A stretch of 64,000 bases of DNA from Ignavibacteria bacterium (lineage in GTDB: Bacteria; Bacteroidota; Ignavibacteria; Ignavibacteriales; SURF-24). The stretch covers positions 1 through 64,000 of the forward strand of contig JAAXKQ010000013.1 of NCBI GenBank assembly GCA_025612245.1, given 5' to 3'. The position numbers were made by a program, and so were the translations under genes. This document shows, in pieces, positions 28,389 through 36,183 of the stretch (positions are counted from its first letter, which is position 1; the number at the start of each line of letters is the position of its first letter). A model generated the notes under the pieces. It was not told where the DNA came from. It made no database searches and saw only the letters and a program-made list of their open reading frames with translations.

Positions 28389-29234
28389 TTGAAGCACTTT
28401 AAAGAATTTGTAATAAATACTGAACCTGAACTTTATGAACTCGTTTCCGGCGTCCTCTGGAAGCTGGATATTACAGGAGTTACGGTCGAAGAACCCTACG
28501 TAAAGGCTTTTTCAGAATCTGGTAAGGTAAAGAAGTCTGAAATCGAAACGCTTCTTGAGTCACTCGTCCAAGAAAAACTGATTGAAAGCTACGCAGTAGA
28601 CGAAAACGAGTTCGAGGAAAGGAACTGGAACGAGGAATGGGAAAAGTCACTGAATATAATTGAGGTCTCAGATAAAATAGTAATAAGACCAAGCACAAAA
28701 GAATACAAGGCGCGCGAAGGTCAGCTCGTCTTGACGATCGACCCCAAAATGTCTTTCGGCACGGGTGAACACGCTACAACACGCCTTATGCTCCTTATGG
28801 TTGAAAAGTACGTAAAAGAGGGAATGAATGTCCTGGACGTAGGCACCGGAACAGGAGTCCTGGCCATTGCAGCCGTCAGGCTCGGGGCTTCTCATGCCGT
28901 GGCAATTGACAACGATGAATGGTGCTACGACAACGGGATCGAAAACTGCCAGGTAAATTCTGTCGGCAGCAAGGTCGACATAAGGCTTGGCGAAATAAGC
29001 CAGGTGGAAGACAAAAACTTCGATCTTGTGCTGGCAAACATAAACAAGAATATTCTCATGGATATAAGCCAGGAGCTTACAGCCCACGTGAAACCGGGAG
29101 GAACGCTCATACTCTCGGGACTTTTATTCAGTGACGAAGAGGATATTACAGGACGCTACGGCAAAGAAGGTTTTATCGTAACCGACAAGAAACAGATTGA
29201 CGAATGGATTTCGCTTGTGATGAAAAGGAAATAA
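28389..29234 (+). CDS. prmA: Ribosomal protein L11 methyltransferase
   Basis: PrmA methylates ribosomal protein L11. The sequence shows the linker ending WNEEWEKSL, the SAM-binding loop VLDVGTGTGVLAIAAVRLG and the FGTGEHATTRLML and VLANINKNIL motifs of the family. I set the start at the TTG at 28389, because GGAG lies 8 nt before it and the product then begins MKHFKEFVINTEPE; the longer TTG frame from 28368 would read through the ribosome site. It is 281 residues, family length. The stop codon lies inside the stem of a 15-bp bidirectional terminator. Confidence 0.88.
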   Translation: MKHFKEFVINTEPELYELVSGVLWKLDITGVTVEEPYVKAFSESGKVKKSEIETLLESLVQEKLIESYAVDENEFEERNWNEEWEKSLNIIEVSDKIVIRPSTKEYKAREGQLVLTIDPKMSFGTGEHATTRLMLLMVEKYVKEGMNVLDVGTGTGVLAIAAVRLGASHAVAIDNDEWCYDNGIENCQVNSVGSKVDIRLGEISQVEDKNFDLVLANINKNILMDISQELTAHVKPGGTLILSGLLFSDEEDITGRYGKEGFIVTDKKQIDEWISLVMKRK

Positions 29235-29259
29235 AGAGCAGTTTCTGCTCTTTATTTCC
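29227..29259. terminator. Bidirectional terminator overlapping the prmA stop
   Basis: GGAAATAAAGAGCAG (29227-29241) pairs over 15 bp with CTGCTCTTTATTTCC (29245-29259) around a TTT loop. The prmA stop codon (29232-29234) is inside the left arm. It can also serve the convergent MarR gene. Confidence 0.8.
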
Positions 29260-29276
29260 ATTGCCCTATATAGCCC

Positions 29277-29720
29277 CTATTCTTCCTTATTTTCCGTATC
29301 AAGCTTGTTCAGGAGTTTCATCAGCTCGTCCTGTTCTTCATGGCTCAGAGCCTCTGTCATCTTAAGTATATTCTGAGCCTGGAGCGGGAAAAGCTTTTCA
29401 ATTTTTTCCCTCCCCTTATTCGTCAGCTCTGCTATTATTATCCTCCTGTCGTCAGAGGAAGGGACCCTGCGCACGAGTTCCTCTTTTTCAAGGTTGTCAA
29501 CTACACAGGTTATGTTTGCCCCGCTGACATAAAGTCTTTCACCGATCTTCTTCAAGGGCATTGGACCGGCACTGAAGAGCACCTCCAGGACACTGTACTG
29601 CGGCCCGGTAAGGTGATGTTCAAAAACTGTTTTTACCTGCATCTTCCTGTATTTTTCGTACGTGTGGAAGAGCTTTTCCCAGATTGTTATTGCATGCTTT
29701 GTTCTTACGTCTGTCATCAT
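29277..29720 (-). CDS. MarR-family transcriptional regulator
   Basis: The 147-residue protein has the MarR winged-helix arrangement: a helical N-terminus, YSVLEVLFSAGPMPLKKIGERLYVSGANITCVVDNLEKEELVRRVPSSDDRRIIIAELTNKGREKIE-type sequence (recognition helix around residue 72, wing with the D-D-R-R motif) and a C-terminal dimerisation helix. It lies 28 nt downstream of the YgjP-like gene, in the same direction, so the pair may be co-transcribed. Its target and ligand cannot be read from the sequence. Confidence 0.85.
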   Translation of the reverse strand: MMTDVRTKHAITIWEKLFHTYEKYRKMQVKTVFEHHLTGPQYSVLEVLFSAGPMPLKKIGERLYVSGANITCVVDNLEKEELVRRVPSSDDRRIIIAELTNKGREKIEKLFPLQAQNILKMTEALSHEEQDELMKLLNKLDTENKEE

Positions 29721-29748
29721 AGTCGTTGTCTGATAATACTTAATAAAT

Positions 29749-30420
29749 TTATGCTGTTTTCTTGAGTTCTTTTCTCAAAGCCTTGTAATCGGGCACAATT
29801 TTTTCAACCAGTGCCCAGAACCTCTTCGAATGATTCATCTCTCTGGTGTGGCATAGCTCATGAACAATAACGTAATCAATAATTTCCCTGTTGTATGCCA
29901 TGAGCCGGAAATTAAAAGATAAATTGTTTCCCCTGGAGCAGCTTCCCCAGCGCGTCTTTTGCCCACGGATGGAAATCCTGTTCACTTGAAAACCGTATTT
30001 TACGGCAATTTCCCTCACCCTCTGAGGTATATATGCCTCTGCTTTTAATTTGAGCCATGCGCTGTAAATACTTTTCAGCGGCGCCGTGTCGCTGGCAGGA
30101 CTCAGTATCTTAAGCGTGGTGTCCTTAAGCTCCAGACGGTGCCTTCTTATAAGTGCGTCATGCTTATGGTCTACTGTCAGGCTTTTTCCAAGAAACCGGA
30201 AGCTTTCTTCTCTATCCGAAATCTTTTTCAGGTGCTTAATTACCCAGTCGCTCTTGCTCAAAAGAAAGTTTTCAGCTTCCTTAAGCGATATACCGTAGGG
30301 AACAACAAGCTCCAGCCCCCTTTCAGGGCTTACCTGCAGCCTCATGTACATGGCTTTTTTACTGACCCTGAAGGTGTAATTGTAGTCGGCACCTCCTATT
30401 GTTATTCTTCTTAGATTCAC
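29749..30420 (-). CDS. YgjP/SprT-like zinc metallopeptidase
   Basis: The 223-residue protein matches the YgjP-like metallopeptidase (DUF45) family. Signs are RGQKTRWGSCS near 152-162 and the zinc motif HELCH at 187-191 with a later His197. There is no signal peptide, so it should be cytoplasmic. The natural substrate of this family is unknown. It is the first gene of a small minus-strand pair with MarR. Confidence 0.85.
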   Translation of the reverse strand: MNLRRITIGGADYNYTFRVSKKAMYMRLQVSPERGLELVVPYGISLKEAENFLLSKSDWVIKHLKKISDREESFRFLGKSLTVDHKHDALIRRHRLELKDTTLKILSPASDTAPLKSIYSAWLKLKAEAYIPQRVREIAVKYGFQVNRISIRGQKTRWGSCSRGNNLSFNFRLMAYNREIIDYVIVHELCHTREMNHSKRFWALVEKIVPDYKALRKELKKTA

Positions 30421-30601
30421 TTTTATTTTAATGACTTTGAAATAACCATATAAAAATATAGTTATTTTTTTCCTATAACAGTATAGAAATGAGAGTGGAA
30501 AAATTAAGAACTTTAATTATTTGAATTATCAGCATATAAATAAATTTCCGGCACATAAGACGGAATTCATACCCCGTTTTTCATACTTAATTTTCTTGTG
30601 A

Positions 30602-30629
30602 TTGTAATTTGAAAGTTTTTTCTTATAAT
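30602..30629 (+). promoter_or_regulatory. Possible sigma-70-like promoter of menF
   Basis: TTGTAA (30602-30607) and a perfect TATAAT (30624-30629) lie 16 bp apart, 17 nt ahead of the menF frame. The leader would be very short, which agrees with the absence of a Shine-Dalgarno site. Confidence 0.45.
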
Positions 30630-30646
30630 TTATATTTACGGTATGT

Positions 30647-32068
30647 ATGTTTAACAACAATATTATGGAATTGAATACGAACTCTGAAAAATTCAGACAC
30701 TTTGTTTTAAATGCCTTAGAGAAAAGAACCTTCCCCTCTTCACTGGCTTCCTTTGCCTTCAGAGCGGAAGAACCTCTAATGATCGAAAAGATAAAAAAAC
30801 TTTCAAACGAATACGAGAAGTCCTTTTACTGGGAGAAGCCCAGCGAGGGAATTGCCGTAATTGCACTGGGCGAACTTGTCTCAATAAGTGAAAACGGCAA
30901 GGGCAGGTTTGCAGCAATTGAGAAAAAGACTAAAGCCATTAAGGAAGGATTTGTCTCAAACTGGGATGAATTAAACATAGACCACCTCCCATTGTTTGTC
31001 GGAGGAATGAAATTTGCGCCGGAAAACCACACGGAAATCTGGGAAAATTACCCGGATGCCAACTGGTTTGTCCCGAAAGTTCTTATTTACTCTAACGGAG
31101 ATGAAAATCTCATTGTCTGCAATTTCCTCCTGTCTTCGGAAGTCTCCAGGAACAGGCTGGAAAGCGAGTTTGAGCTCAGGATCTCCCAGATCCTGTCTCC
31201 CAGGGAAAGCCCAGCAGCCCCAATAAAACCAAAGATTTCAGCCATCACGGGCAATACGCCCAAGGACAAGAAAAAATGGATGGAAGGGGTAAAGAAGGCT
31301 ATAAGCACTATTGAAGCCGGCGAACTGCAGAAAATAGTGCTTTCACGCCAGGTGGAACTGAAGCTTAACGAAGAGCCCTATGTCTATGGACTCTTGGACC
31401 AGCTAAAGCAGAATTATCCCGAGTGCTACCTCTTTGCCTTTCATTCCGGGAAGTCAACCTTCTTCGGAGCCTCCCCCGAGAAGCTCATGAAACTTACGGG
31501 AGAATGGATAGAAGCGGACGCCCTTGCAGGCTCTGCCCCAAGAGGCAGGGATGAGAAAGAAGACAAAGAGTTTGAAGAACAGCTCCTTAAAAGCAACAAA
31601 GACATACTGGAGCACAATACTGTCATAAATTACCTTGAGAACCTGTTTAAGGATTATTCGGCCGAAATAAATTACGAGGCAACTCCCCAAATCAAGAAGC
31701 TCAAGAACATACAGCATTTGTGGACGCCACTGAAGGTAAGGCTCAATCCTTCACACAGGATATTTTCAATCATGGAAGGGCTTCACCCCACGCCTGCCGT
31801 CTGCGGGGTACCGCAGGCAGATGCAATAAACGTGATAAGGAAAATGGAGGATTACCACAGGGGCATGTACGCCGGGATCATCGGCTGGTTTAACTTCAAA
31901 AAAGAAGGTGAATTTGCCGTGGCCATCCGCTCGGCACTCCTCAAAGGCAAGAAGCTCTATGCATTTGCCGGAGGCGGAATTGTCGAGGGCTCGGACCCCG
32001 CAGTAGAATACAAGGAAACTGAACTGAAATTAAAACCAATCCTGGCGCTTTTTGATAATGAAAATTAA
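30647..32068 (+). CDS. menF: Isochorismate synthase
   Basis: MenF isomerises chorismate to isochorismate, the committing step of menaquinone synthesis. The 473-residue protein has the chorismate-binding fold with KIVLSRQVEL, FGASPEKLM, ADALAGSAPRG, ILEHNTVI, HLWTPL, HPTPAVCGVP and the end GGGIVEGSDP. The genomic partner menD overlaps its 3' end, which separates it from anthranilate synthase relatives. An ATG at 30665 is an alternative start. A promoter TTGTAA-N16-TATAAT is just upstream. Confidence 0.92.
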   Translation: MFNNNIMELNTNSEKFRHFVLNALEKRTFPSSLASFAFRAEEPLMIEKIKKLSNEYEKSFYWEKPSEGIAVIALGELVSISENGKGRFAAIEKKTKAIKEGFVSNWDELNIDHLPLFVGGMKFAPENHTEIWENYPDANWFVPKVLIYSNGDENLIVCNFLLSSEVSRNRLESEFELRISQILSPRESPAAPIKPKISAITGNTPKDKKKWMEGVKKAISTIEAGELQKIVLSRQVELKLNEEPYVYGLLDQLKQNYPECYLFAFHSGKSTFFGASPEKLMKLTGEWIEADALAGSAPRGRDEKEDKEFEEQLLKSNKDILEHNTVINYLENLFKDYSAEINYEATPQIKKLKNIQHLWTPLKVRLNPSHRIFSIMEGLHPTPAVCGVPQADAINVIRKMEDYHRGMYAGIIGWFNFKKEGEFAVAIRSALLKGKKLYAFAGGGIVEGSDPAVEYKETELKLKPILALFDNEN

Positions 32069-33830
32069 AGTTAACCGTAATAGCCTCTGGTCTGAAATAT
32101 TTGTCAAGGAATTAGCTGATAAAGGTGTTAAATATGCGTGTATTTCCCCCGGATCCAGAAACACTCCTTTAACCCTGGCCTTCAGCAGTAACAAGGAGAT
32201 CAAAACACACATTCTTGTAGACGAACGTTCAAACGGGTTCTTTGCCCTGGGGCTTGCCAGGGCTTCAGGAACTCCGGTTGCACTTGTCTGTACCTCGGGA
32301 ACGGCCGTAGCCGAGTTTTACCCCGCAATAATTGAGGCTTTTCAGCAGAATATACCGCTCATAGTATGCACCGCCGACCGTCCGCCGGAACTGCAGAACT
32401 GCGGAGCAAACCAGACAATACACCAGAATAATATCTATAAGAACCATATATTCTGGTCTGCGAATGCGGGACTGCCTGCCCTGAGCAGCAAAAAGCTCTC
32501 TTTCATCAGGTCACTGGCAAAAAAGGCTTTTCTAGAAAGCAGTGCAAAGGGACCTGTTCACGTGAACTTTCCTTTTAGAAAACCGCTTGAACCTTTTATT
32601 TTTACCGATGAGGTAAATGAAACCCTCCTGCGCGGGGAGGATACCGGGAGAAATGCGGTCAGTTCCGTAAAAGAACCCGCTTCCATGAAAGCCAAAGCCA
32701 TGAATAGCCCCATGGACATAATTTATAATAAGCTCAAGGCTTCACAAAAATGCATCATTCTTACAGGCCCTGACGAGCCTTCGGAGACTCTCCCGTGCAG
32801 CCTTCAGAATCTGGCTTCGGTTTTCGGGCTACCCATACTTGCCGACGGCGCCTCACAGCTCAGGTACGGTAGCCACGATAAAAAAAACGTATTCATTAAC
32901 TTTGAAGGCTTCCTGCGCTCAAAGGAGTTTTCAAAGAAAATTGAGCCCGAATTGATACTGCACTTTGGACGGACCATGACCTCCAAGGGGATGGAAATTT
33001 TCCTCGAAAATACTACTTCCGAATACTGTATCATTAATGAAATGGGAAACATTTTTGACCCCTTCAACAAGTCGGCCCAGGTCCTTCAGCTAAATCCCGG
33101 TGAGTTCTGCCTCGGGATGGTAAAAAAAGCAGAGAGGGAGGGCTTCCTGAGGAAGGATTCTTCCTGGCTTGAACTGTTCAGAAATGCAGAGCTAAAGGCC
33201 GAAAGGCTGAAGCAGGAGCTTATCTTAAGTGCGGAATTCCCCTTCGAAGGCAGGATAATTTCCGAAACCATCAGCCTAATGCCCCAGGATTCCAACCTGA
33301 TGATATCCAACAGCATGCCCATACGCGACCTGGATTACTTTGCACCCAGGCTTAACTGTCACATAAATGTATTTAACAACAGGGGCGCCAGCGGAATTGA
33401 CGGAATTATCTCCACGGCTCTTGGCATTGCACAGGCTACACAGAAGCCTACCGTGCTTTTTACGGGGGATCTGGCTTTCTATTACGACATGAATGGCCTT
33501 CTTGCCTCAAAGAAATATTCCATTCCCCTTGTTGTTGTTCTCATAAATAACGACGGCGGAGGCATTTTCCAGATGCTCCCTGTCTCGGAATGTGATGAAA
33601 AGCTTTTCAAAAACTGCTTCCAGACTCCACAGGAACTCGATTACTCGCACTTTGTAAAAGGCTACGGCGGGGACTTCCGGGACGTTAAAAGCTGGCAGGA
33701 TTTCAAGAGCAGCTTTACCCGGGCACTGAAAAATGAGGGTCTATCTGTTCTTCAGTTGAAAACGGACCCTAAAAAATCCACCTCATTAAGAAGACACTTC
33801 TGGAAAGAAGTCTCAAAATCGATCCTCTGA
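32058..33830 (+). CDS. menD: SEPHCHC synthase (MenD)
   Basis: MenD adds the 2-oxoglutarate-derived succinic semialdehyde unit to isochorismate, using thiamine diphosphate and Mg2+. The sequence has the N-terminal SPGSRNTPLTLAF, DERSNGFFALGLARASGTPVALVCTSGTAVAEFYPAIIEA, TADRPPEL, NRGASGIDGI, FTGDLAFYYDMNGLL and NNDGGGIF motifs in family order. I place the start at the ATG at 32058, which overlaps the menF stop by 11 nt, so translation is likely coupled. A terminator follows. Confidence 0.95.
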   Translation: MKIKVNRNSLWSEIFVKELADKGVKYACISPGSRNTPLTLAFSSNKEIKTHILVDERSNGFFALGLARASGTPVALVCTSGTAVAEFYPAIIEAFQQNIPLIVCTADRPPELQNCGANQTIHQNNIYKNHIFWSANAGLPALSSKKLSFIRSLAKKAFLESSAKGPVHVNFPFRKPLEPFIFTDEVNETLLRGEDTGRNAVSSVKEPASMKAKAMNSPMDIIYNKLKASQKCIILTGPDEPSETLPCSLQNLASVFGLPILADGASQLRYGSHDKKNVFINFEGFLRSKEFSKKIEPELILHFGRTMTSKGMEIFLENTTSEYCIINEMGNIFDPFNKSAQVLQLNPGEFCLGMVKKAEREGFLRKDSSWLELFRNAELKAERLKQELILSAEFPFEGRIISETISLMPQDSNLMISNSMPIRDLDYFAPRLNCHINVFNNRGASGIDGIISTALGIAQATQKPTVLFTGDLAFYYDMNGLLASKKYSIPLVVVLINNDGGGIFQMLPVSECDEKLFKNCFQTPQELDYSHFVKGYGGDFRDVKSWQDFKSSFTRALKNEGLSVLQLKTDPKKSTSLRRHFWKEVSKSIL

Positions 33831-33843
33831 AATAGTTTTAATT

Positions 33844-33882
33844 AAGAAAGGCCTGAACAATTTTTCAAGGCCTTTCTTTTTT
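33844..33882 (+). terminator. Rho-independent terminator after menD
   Basis: AAGAAAGGCCT (33844-33854) pairs with AGGCCTTTCTT (33868-33878), and the T-run TTTTTT overlaps the end. Confidence 0.85.
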
Positions 33883-33990
33883 ACGGCATATAAAGCCCCT
33901 CACCCAAATTATTTACCCTTATTTTACGATAAAAACCCGTTTTTAGCTCAAATTCAAACAAAATAAAATAAATATTTTTTGATCAACATC

Positions 33991-34019
33991 TTGACAAGTG
34001 CTCAATTGTTTACTATTAT
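33991..34019 (+). promoter_or_regulatory. Near-consensus sigma-70 promoter of lexA
   Basis: TTGACA (33991-33996) and TATTAT (34014-34019) are exactly 17 bp apart. The predicted start is near 34026, giving a leader of about 17 nt with no Shine-Dalgarno site. Confidence 0.75.
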
Positions 34020-34040
34020 TGTAGTAAACAATTGAGCACT
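33997..34040. promoter_or_regulatory. 44-bp perfect palindromic operator upstream of lexA
   Basis: AGTGCTCAATTGTTTACTA (33997-34015) recurs as its exact reverse complement at 34022-34040, with a 6-nt spacer TTATTG. The repeat covers the promoter spacer and minus-10 and ends 2 nt before the lexA ATG. The likely role is binding of LexA itself for autoregulation; that is inference. Each arm contains a CAATTG sub-palindrome, so several overlapping half-sites are possible. Confidence 0.75.
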
Positions 34041-34042
34041 AT

Positions 34043-34729
34043 ATGAAAAATAAACTGACTGACCGACAGGCCGAAATCCTGAATTTCATCCAAGGCTATA
34101 TTGAGCAAAACGGATACGCGCCTACTTTAAGGGAGATCGGGAAGAATTTCGCCATAGCCTCAACCTTCGGCGTAAAAAGACACCTGGATGCTTTGAGCAA
34201 AAAGGGATACTTAAACATTGGGAGCAACATCAGCCGTGCGCTTTCCCTGACAAACTGCAAGGAACAGGAAGATTTCCCCGCAAAGAGCAGCATCACCTCA
34301 GTTAAAACGGGCAACAGCCTGAGTGAAGAGCTGTATAACAGTTTCAGTCAGATACCAATCGTTGGACGCGTGGCAGCAGGAATGCCCATTCTTGCCATTG
34401 AAAACATAGACGGCAATGTGGTAATTGATCCTGCCATTAGCAAGAATAATCCAGGCTGCTTTGCACTCAAGGTCAAAGGCGACAGCATGATAAATGCCGG
34501 CATTTTTGAAGGGGACCTGATCATTATTTCTCCGCAGCCCTATGCCACAAATGGAGAAATTGTTGTTGCACTGCTTGGAGATGAGGCAACGGTAAAAAGG
34601 TTTGAGAAAAGGGATGACGACATCTATCTCATACCTGAGAACAGCAGTTACCCCCCTATACCGGTTCATCACAGGGAGGATTTTTCTATAGTTGGTAAAG
34701 TGGTCGGCGTTATCAGATGGTATAATTGA
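34043..34729 (+). CDS. lexA: LexA repressor
   Basis: LexA represses the SOS regulon and self-cleaves with RecA help. The 228-residue protein has an N-terminal winged helix-turn-helix (LTDRQAEILNFIQGYIEQNGYAPTLREIGKNF) at 5-57, then the cleavage site Ala112-Gly113 in GRVAAGMPI, Ser148 in GDSMINAG and Lys185 in EATVKRF. The 37-residue Ser-Lys distance equals that of E. coli LexA (119 and 156). The start has no ribosome site and follows a palindrome-covered promoter. A WYL-like mini-protein gene follows 10 nt later. Confidence 0.95.
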   Translation: MKNKLTDRQAEILNFIQGYIEQNGYAPTLREIGKNFAIASTFGVKRHLDALSKKGYLNIGSNISRALSLTNCKEQEDFPAKSSITSVKTGNSLSEELYNSFSQIPIVGRVAAGMPILAIENIDGNVVIDPAISKNNPGCFALKVKGDSMINAGIFEGDLIIISPQPYATNGEIVVALLGDEATVKRFEKRDDDIYLIPENSSYPPIPVHHREDFSIVGKVVGVIRWYN

Positions 34730-34739
34730 GGGAAAAACA

Positions 34740-34988
34740 ATGAAATCTCAGATTTTTACTTCGGCAATTTACAACAGGTTTAAGATCAAATTTCTTTACG
34801 GGCTCCAGGAGGTCGTGCTTGATCCTTACTTTTTAAGCTACGACAAGAACGGGCAAAAAGTAATCTACGGAAAAACATACCTCAGCAATGAGATAAAAAA
34901 GTACGAGTTCGCAAGAATTGCGAATATTAAGATACTGGACAGGAACAGGTTTTCCCCGGTTCTGCCCATTGCATCCAGAATTAACTAA
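34740..34988 (+). CDS. WYL-domain-like mini-protein next to lexA
   Basis: This 82-residue protein resembles a single WYL domain: KIKFLYGLQEVVLDPYFLSYDKNGQKVIYGKTYLSNEIKKYEFARIANIKIL follows the family pattern of a tyrosine-containing first strand, a DPY turn, a YGKTYL-like strand and an R-I turn. I set the start at 34740, where GAGGGA lies 7 nt upstream. The gene lies 10 nt after lexA and probably shares its transcript. WYL domains are thought to bind nucleic acids or ligands in bacterial regulators and defence proteins; here there is no DNA-binding partner domain. Function unknown. Confidence 0.5.
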   Translation: MKSQIFTSAIYNRFKIKFLYGLQEVVLDPYFLSYDKNGQKVIYGKTYLSNEIKKYEFARIANIKILDRNRFSPVLPIASRIN

Positions 34989-35014
34989 GTAACGTGGCTT
35001 AAAGGTTTTATTCG

Positions 35015-35044
35015 TTGACGTTTAATGTGTTTCGTATTTATAAT
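35015..35044 (+). promoter_or_regulatory. Possible sigma-70-like promoter of the 35067-35516 gene
   Basis: TTGACG (35015-35020) and a perfect TATAAT (35039-35044) are 18 bp apart, 23 nt before the GTG start. This gives the gene its own promoter beside the lexA unit. Confidence 0.5.
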
Positions 35045-35066
35045 GATTTGACAATGTAGAGAGAAA

Positions 35067-35516
35067 GTGAAAGTTATGAAGAATAATTCAAACAGAGAAA
35101 GCATAGATCAGCTCATAAAGCATTTCTGGCAGAATGGTTATCTGACCGTAAGCAGGAAATACGGCACCTATCTTCCGGCACCGGACCCGGTTGGCACATA
35201 CAGCATTGATGCCGTAGGAAGGTACGACAGAAAATACGCACTGGGGATTGTGCTCTCAACGCAGGACCTAGACGACAGCAGCATATTCAGCAAGCTGAAC
35301 TACCTGGCAACCAGGCAGACCAGGTTCAGCAATAATAAGGTTATGCTCTTTGTCGGAGTCGATCCTCTGAACCTCTCCAAGGCAAGGCTGACCGTGGAAA
35401 GCCTCAGCGAGGAGGCTAAAAAGAACATAAAGCTTGTAGTGCTGAGTGACAGTAAGGCAAGCGAACTGCCGAGAAAAGGGCAGCAGGGATTTAATACCGG
35501 TTTTTTGGGCCGCTAG
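35067..35516 (+). CDS. Small protein of unknown function, possibly nuclease-fold related
   Basis: The 149-residue product is predicted cytoplasmic. Its core IDAVGRYDRKYALGIVLSTQDLDD, then a helix SKLNYLATRQTRF and a strand VMLFVGVD, has the outline of restriction-endonuclease-like PD-(D/E)xK folds (an Asp-bearing strand, a hydrophobic strand, a helix, a strand). The catalytic E-x-K is not visible where expected, so nuclease activity is not supported. It starts with GTG at 35067, or ATG at 35076. It follows lexA and a WYL-like gene, but has its own TTGACG/TATAAT promoter. I do not recognise the family. Confidence 0.5.
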   Translation: MKVMKNNSNRESIDQLIKHFWQNGYLTVSRKYGTYLPAPDPVGTYSIDAVGRYDRKYALGIVLSTQDLDDSSIFSKLNYLATRQTRFSNNKVMLFVGVDPLNLSKARLTVESLSEEAKKNIKLVVLSDSKASELPRKGQQGFNTGFLGR

Positions 35517-36183
35517 TCTCTTTTCTTCCCTTTTTCTTTTGGGCTCTTTTTCTCCCCTGGTTTCCTCTTTTCTTATGGGGGCATTATTCAGCGCCCTTTC
35601 AGGGGAAAAGTTGAAGAGAAGGAACTCTTTTCACCATTCTTCCGTTAAAACACTGTTAGACTCCCAGTAAAAAAGTGTTCCTGTACCTTTTCCCCGGAAG
35701 AAAATGCTATTTCACAGGCAATTTTTTTGGCCTGCCCGCTTAATGTGCTGATTCCTGAGAAGAAAATTACATTTTATTTATTCCTCCTTCATATTGAATC
35801 ATCAGTCTTCACAAAGATTTTTAGCCCGGAGGCTGATGATTCATTCTAAAAACCCGTTTTACCCCCTGTTAAGAAAAATATCCGTCTTTTTCAGAAACAA
35901 AATCAAGCATGCAAATGTCTAAAGAGCAGTCCTTTATGGCTTTAGTCAAAGCCGCGGAGGTAGGGTGTCAGGAGCTTATCGAAGTGTCTGTAGCAGGCAT
36001 CACGTGACCGCAATTTTGAATTGATTCTTTCCCGGCGGCTCATGAATTTTGCACTATCAATAATTATTTTCATTATAAGCACTTAAAGAGAAATAATTGA
36101 GGGACCGTTTCAACTTCTATTACCTTGACATTTTATGTCCGTTAAAGTATTTTTTGGATTCTAATTGATTTTATAGAGTAAAA
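35517..36183. other. 667-bp gene-free stretch before uppS
   Basis: No convincing gene was found. A perfect 11-bp inverted repeat, TGAATCATCAG with CTGATGATTCA (35795-35805 and 35833-35843), encloses a 27-nt loop. A 32-codon ORF (35909-36007, MQMSKEQSFMALVK...) has no ribosome site. The first 180 bases are T-rich and could terminate the preceding gene. AT-rich sequence before 36184 probably carries the promoter of the uppS operon. Whether an RNA gene lies here is unknown. Confidence 0.5.

Noticed and set aside
35067-35516. Active PD-(D/E)xK nuclease
   Set aside because: The general fold outline is suggestive, but the E-x-K residues are not seen after the core Asp.
35446-35670. ORF overlapping the end of the 35067-35516 gene
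   Set aside because: Wrong frame, hydrophobic by T-richness, no ribosome site.
35909-36007. 32-codon ORF before uppS
   Set aside because: No ribosome site and no recognisable features; kept only as an observation in the gene-free stretch.
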